Of a stretch of DNA of 64,000 nucleotides, positions 61,606 to 64,000 are shown in pieces (within the stretch, counting starts at the first letter, position 1; each line of letters opens with the position of its first letter). Source of the stretch: Flavobacteriales bacterium (lineage in GTDB: Bacteria > Bacteroidota > Bacteroidia > Flavobacteriales_F > PHOS-HE28); assembly GCA_019638115.1 (NCBI GenBank), contig JAHBUK010000003.1, forward strand, positions 777,158 to 841,157, written 5' to 3'. A model generated the notes under the pieces. The model was given only the letters and a program-made list of their open reading frames with translations. It was not told where the DNA came from and searched no databases. The translations under genes and the position numbers were made by a program.

Positions 61606-62024
61606 TCGCGCTTCGCAAGCTGCTCGTGTTCGCTTTGGTGGCCATGGCCCCGGGCTTTTCCATGGCCCAGGAACCCGCCGATACCGCGGAGACCACCACG
61701 ACCTACATTGAGACGATGCCCGGTTTCCCCGGTGGCGAAGCCGCTTTGTTCAAGTACCTCGCCAGGGAGGCCGAGTACCCCAAGGAGTTGGCCAAGCAGG
61801 GCATCGGTGGCACAGTGTACGTCACCTTCGAGATCGATGCGGAGGGCAATGTGCAAAATGTGCGCACCCTCCGCGGAGTGCATCCCTTGCTCGATGCCGA
61901 GGCTGAACGCGTGGTGCGTTCCATGCCCCGCTGGACACCCGGCACACAGCGTGGCAAGCCGGTGCGGGTGCAGTACAACATGCCCATCAAGTTCACTCCG
62001 GGCAAGGTGAAGAGGAAGAAATGA
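61602..62024 (+). CDS. Exported TonB C-terminal domain protein
   Basis: 140 residues. The signal peptide (LLVFALVAMAPGFSMAQ) is followed by a short linker and a TonB_C domain: MPGFPGGEAALFKYLAREAE, YPKELAKQGIGGTVYVTFEI, LDAEAERVVRSMPRWTPGTQ and PIKFTPG. There is no anchor or Pro-rich arm, so it is a free periplasmic domain rather than a standard TonB. It overlaps both neighbours by 4 bp (61602 and 62021), making a three-gene operon with the S51 peptidase. Confidence 0.85.
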   Translation: MIALRKLLVFALVAMAPGFSMAQEPADTAETTTTYIETMPGFPGGEAALFKYLAREAEYPKELAKQGIGGTVYVTFEIDAEGNVQNVRTLRGVHPLLDAEAERVVRSMPRWTPGTQRGKPVRVQYNMPIKFTPGKVKRKK

Positions 62025-62428
62025 AACGCCTCCTGCCGCTCCTGCTCCTGTTGTGTGCAACAGGCATCAATGCGCAGCAAAACGATAGCCTGGACCAGGA
62101 ACGCTTGATCGGTGTGCGCCACGAAGTGCATGCGATGTTCCCCGGTGGTGATGCGGCCATGCGCATGTACCTGGCAAAGAACCTGCGCCAAGTGGAAGGC
62201 ATCGAGCGGGATGTGAAAGTGAGGCCCATCTACCTCACGTTCGTGGTGGAGGTGGACGGCACGGTCAGCGATGTGCGAGTGCTGCGCGGTGTACACCCTG
62301 CGTTGGATGCGGAAGCTGTGCGCGTGGTGCAGGCCATGCCACCTTGGGAGCCCGCCACCCTGCACGGCAAGCCGATCGCCATGCAGTACAACCTGCCCGT
62401 GCGCTTCGCACTATGCAATGGCCGCTGA
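62021..62428 (+). CDS. Exported TonB C-terminal domain protein
   Basis: 135 residues. The signal peptide is MKRLLPLLLLLCATGINAQQ. The TonB_C domain has MFPGGDAAMRMYLAKNLRQV, YLTFVVEVDGTVSDVRVLRG, VHPALDAEAVRVVQAMPPWE and PVRFALC. It is clearly paralogous to the gene before it and to that at 3470. It overlaps the upstream stop by 4 bp and ends the operon. No membrane anchor is present. Confidence 0.85.
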   Translation: MKRLLPLLLLLCATGINAQQNDSLDQERLIGVRHEVHAMFPGGDAAMRMYLAKNLRQVEGIERDVKVRPIYLTFVVEVDGTVSDVRVLRGVHPALDAEAVRVVQAMPPWEPATLHGKPIAMQYNLPVRFALCNGR

Positions 62429-62475
62429 GCATCGTGCCGGTGACCATGGTCACACGCGCCATGGCATAACACGCC

Positions 62476-62483
62476 GATCTTTG
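62476..62483 (+). promoter_or_regulatory. -7-like box (GATCTTTG) just upstream of the DUF6132 gene
   Basis: One mismatch to TAnnTTTG, 5 nt before ATG 62489. Confidence 0.35.
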
Positions 62484-62488
62484 CACCC

Positions 62489-62695
62489 ATGAAGCGTTGG
62501 ATCTTGTATACCCTCTTCGTGGCCTTGGGTGCCTTGGGCGGCTGGGCCTATTGGAACTGGTACGGTTGCACCAACGGTTGCGCCATTACCGGGCAATGGT
62601 GGACCAGTTCCGCGTACGGTGCCGTGATGGGCTACCTGCTTCTTGGCTTGGTTTTGCCCACCAAGCCCGCGCAGGGCGCAGAGGAAGCCAAGTAG
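62489..62695 (+). CDS. Small membrane protein, DUF6132 family
   Basis: 68 residues with two membrane helices (ILYTLFVALGALGGWAYWNW; AVMGYLLLGLVLP). Between them lies WYGCTNGCAITGQWWTSSAY, matching the DUF6132 pattern GC-x(2)-G-C-x-IT ... S-x(2)-YG. The two cysteines may bind metal or form a disulfide, but the function of the family is not established. Confidence 0.85.
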   Translation: MKRWILYTLFVALGALGGWAYWNWYGCTNGCAITGQWWTSSAYGAVMGYLLLGLVLPTKPAQGAEEAK

Positions 62696-62708
62696 GATCC
62701 AGCCCGGC

Positions 62709-63098
62709 TCAGCCCAGCACCATTATCTCCATCACTTCCTCGGGCCCCAGGCGCAGGTCGCGCAGGCGCATCTCCACGGTCCATTCAGCAACGCGCAGGC
62801 CCTTGCGCAGCTCCACCGGCTTGTAGTGCCAAGCGCGGATGTGCAGGAACACCGGATCGGGCCAGGTGCTGTTGTAGAGCAGGCTGAAGCGCATGGACTG
62901 GTTGTCCACCATGAGCTTGCGGCCGTCGTCGCCAATGGCGGTGGTGGTCACCAACAAGGTTGCAGGATAAAGGCGCCGTTGCCAACCCGGCAGCGGTGAG
63001 CGGAACAGCGCCTGCCGGAACTCCAGCCGAGGCATGGCCGCACCGGAAAAGCGCGCCTCCCCCTGCCCGCGATCGAACACTATGTGGATCGGTCTCAT
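62709..63098 (-). CDS. Hypothetical cytoplasmic protein
   Basis: 129 residues from ATG 63098 (MRPIHIVFDRGQGEARFSGA); the frame continues upstream into repeat DNA. It is beta-rich, with LLVTTTAIGDDGRKLMVDNQ and FLHIRAWHYKPVELRKG. No signal, membrane segment or recognised motif. The coding bias and stop position converging with the DUF6132 gene support a real gene. Confidence 0.6.
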   Translation of the reverse strand: MRPIHIVFDRGQGEARFSGAAMPRLEFRQALFRSPLPGWQRRLYPATLLVTTTAIGDDGRKLMVDNQSMRFSLLYNSTWPDPVFLHIRAWHYKPVELRKGLRVAEWTVEMRLRDLRLGPEEVMEIMVLG

Positions 63099-63129
63099 GC
63101 GCCCACCTTCATCTCCAATCCCATTCTCA

Positions 63130-63346
63130 CATCTGTCATTGCGAAGCTCCGCGAAGCAACACATCTGTCATTGCGAGCAAAGCGAAGCAACACATCACGC
63201 TGAGCGGAGTCGAAGCGTCCACATCTCCACATCTCCACATCTTCACATCTTCACATCTTCACATCTCCACATCTCCACATCTTCACATCTTCACATCTCC
63301 ACATCTCCACATCTTCACATCTTCACATCTCCACATCTCCACATCT
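63130..63346. repeat. Compound intergenic repeat block
   Basis: Two TCATTGCGAG palindromic units (63130-63195), one copy of the CTGAGCGGAGTCGAA word (~63200-63214), then ~16 perfect or near-perfect CACATCTY 8-mers (63215-63348) running up to the stop of the next gene. Confidence 0.85.
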
Positions 63347-64000
63347 TCAAAACCGCCAACGCATCTGCACCTTGATATCGCTGCGCATGTTGCCGGGGAT
63401 CTCCTGCAAGCCACTGCTGATGCTTTGCACATCCTGGAAGATCCAGGCTCCGTAACGCACCCAGAGGTCCACGCGGCGCAGCGGGGTGAAGCGCGCCATG
63501 CCGTACCAGCGGATGCCACGGCCGGAGTAGGGCGGAATGCTGAACACCCCGATCAAGTCGTTCTCGTAGGCGTAGATGCGCGCATCGTAGCTGTCCGTCT
63601 CGAAGAGTGCGAAGCGCAGGGTGAGTTCCACAGGACTTGAGAGCGGACGGTGTACAATGTCCTGATAGATGAGGAAGCCGTGTTTCAAAGAGGCGCTGCC
63701 GCGCTGGTAGTCCACCGTTTCCACGCGGGTGCGGAGGCTTACACTGGGGCTCACCTTGTAACTGGCGTTCAAGCGGTAGTTCACTTGTTCCTGTGCCACC
63801 ACGTTGCGGATGCGGTCCACGCTTTCGGCGGTGTTGTAAGGTCGGCTGCGTTGCCGCACGCGGAAGTAGAGTTCGGTGCCACGCTTGGGGCGCCATGTAA
63901 CCTGCCCCAGCCAGTCGTACCCGTTGCTTGGTGCATCCACCTGGTAGCGCAACCAGGGCGTGCGCCATTGGTCGAAGAACGCGTTCACCGTCCATTTGCG
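63347..64000 (-). CDS. Outer-membrane beta-barrel, C-terminal part (ComEA/HhH-type Bacteroidota protein)
   Basis: The frame is open to the right edge, so the N-terminus is missing; 217 residues are visible. Alternating strands end in an aromatic residue (VDLWVRYGAWIFQDVQSISS, NMRSDIKVQMRWRF), typical of an outer-membrane barrel terminus. The segments YQVDAPSNGYDWLGQVTWRP and LYFRVRQRSRPYNTAESVD resemble the large Bacteroidota proteins that carry helix-hairpin-helix domains at their N-terminus, but that part lies outside the window. Its stop abuts the CACATCTY array. Confidence 0.7.
   Translation of the reverse strand, partial: RKWTVNAFFDQWRTPWLRYQVDAPSNGYDWLGQVTWRPKRGTELYFRVRQRSRPYNTAESVDRIRNVVAQEQVNYRLNASYKVSPSVSLRTRVETVDYQRGSASLKHGFLIYQDIVHRPLSSPVELTLRFALFETDSYDARIYAYENDLIGVFSIPPYSGRGIRWYGMARFTPLRRVDLWVRYGAWIFQDVQSISSGLQEIPGNMRSDIKVQMRWRF

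Overview
The window is high-GC (roughly 60 percent by eye) chromosomal DNA from a member of the Bacteroidota, most likely a Flavobacteriales-type bacterium. The signs are a fused lpxC-fabZ gene, a PorX-type regulator, many exported proteins ending in type IX secretion (T9SS) sorting domains, almost no Shine-Dalgarno sequences, and Bacteroidota-type -7 promoter boxes (TAnnTTTG, here mostly TAnnTTYG). I saw no rRNA or tRNA genes. Species-level placement is not possible from reading alone.

Layout. 1-4282: T9SS surface proteins and a TonB-domain protein. 4367-6145: a glycosyltransferase and an ABC ATPase. 6337-10262: the lipid A cluster lpxA, lpxC-fabZ, a small exported protein, lpxD. 10333-15484: a DUF2911 protein, a short-chain dehydrogenase and a propeller-type histidine kinase with its LuxR-type regulator. 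15648-21175: T9SS proteins, two very small membrane or lipoproteins and an outer-membrane protein. 21323-24783: an HD-domain gene followed by three small gene modules, each closed by a partial copy of the 3' end of that HD gene. 25068-33208: a BNR-repeat T9SS protein, porX, tsaE, another T9SS protein and alanine dehydrogenase. 33212-38519: a four-helix-bundle gene between dispersed repeats, then T9SS proteins. 38577-44091: proline dehydrogenase, aroB, aroA and formate-THF ligase. 44169-52210: a complete type I-C CRISPR-Cas locus (cas3-cas5c-cas8c-cas7c-cas4-cas1-cas2, all on the minus strand) with what looks like a one-spacer array. 52296-64000: a HIRAN protein, a propeller adenylate cyclase, an OmpA protein, a MATE transporter, a deiodinase-like protein, a cyanophycinase-like plus TonB-domain operon, and a truncated outer-membrane barrel gene.

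How the genes work together. The lipid A genes form a biosynthetic run. PorX is the known response regulator of T9SS and fits the many T9SS substrates around it. aroB-aroA give two shikimate steps. The two large propeller sensors couple an exported beta-propeller to a histidine kinase or to cyclic-nucleotide synthesis.

The most unusual items are (1) the tandem modules behind the HD gene, bounded by 83-166 bp copies of its 3' end that are 92-95 percent identical and each keep a stop codon; (2) the complete I-C operon with a single 34-nt spacer, one intact 37-nt repeat and a degenerate terminal repeat; (3) a dispersed ATGNGCACATG repeat family that occurs once nearly empty and once around a four-helix-bundle gene; and (4) many -7 boxes only 4-8 nt from the start codon, suggesting leaderless transcripts. 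Intergenic DNA is rich in short repeats: CACATCTY 8-mers, TCATTGCGAG palindromes, a 17-bp tandem and a 34-bp minisatellite.
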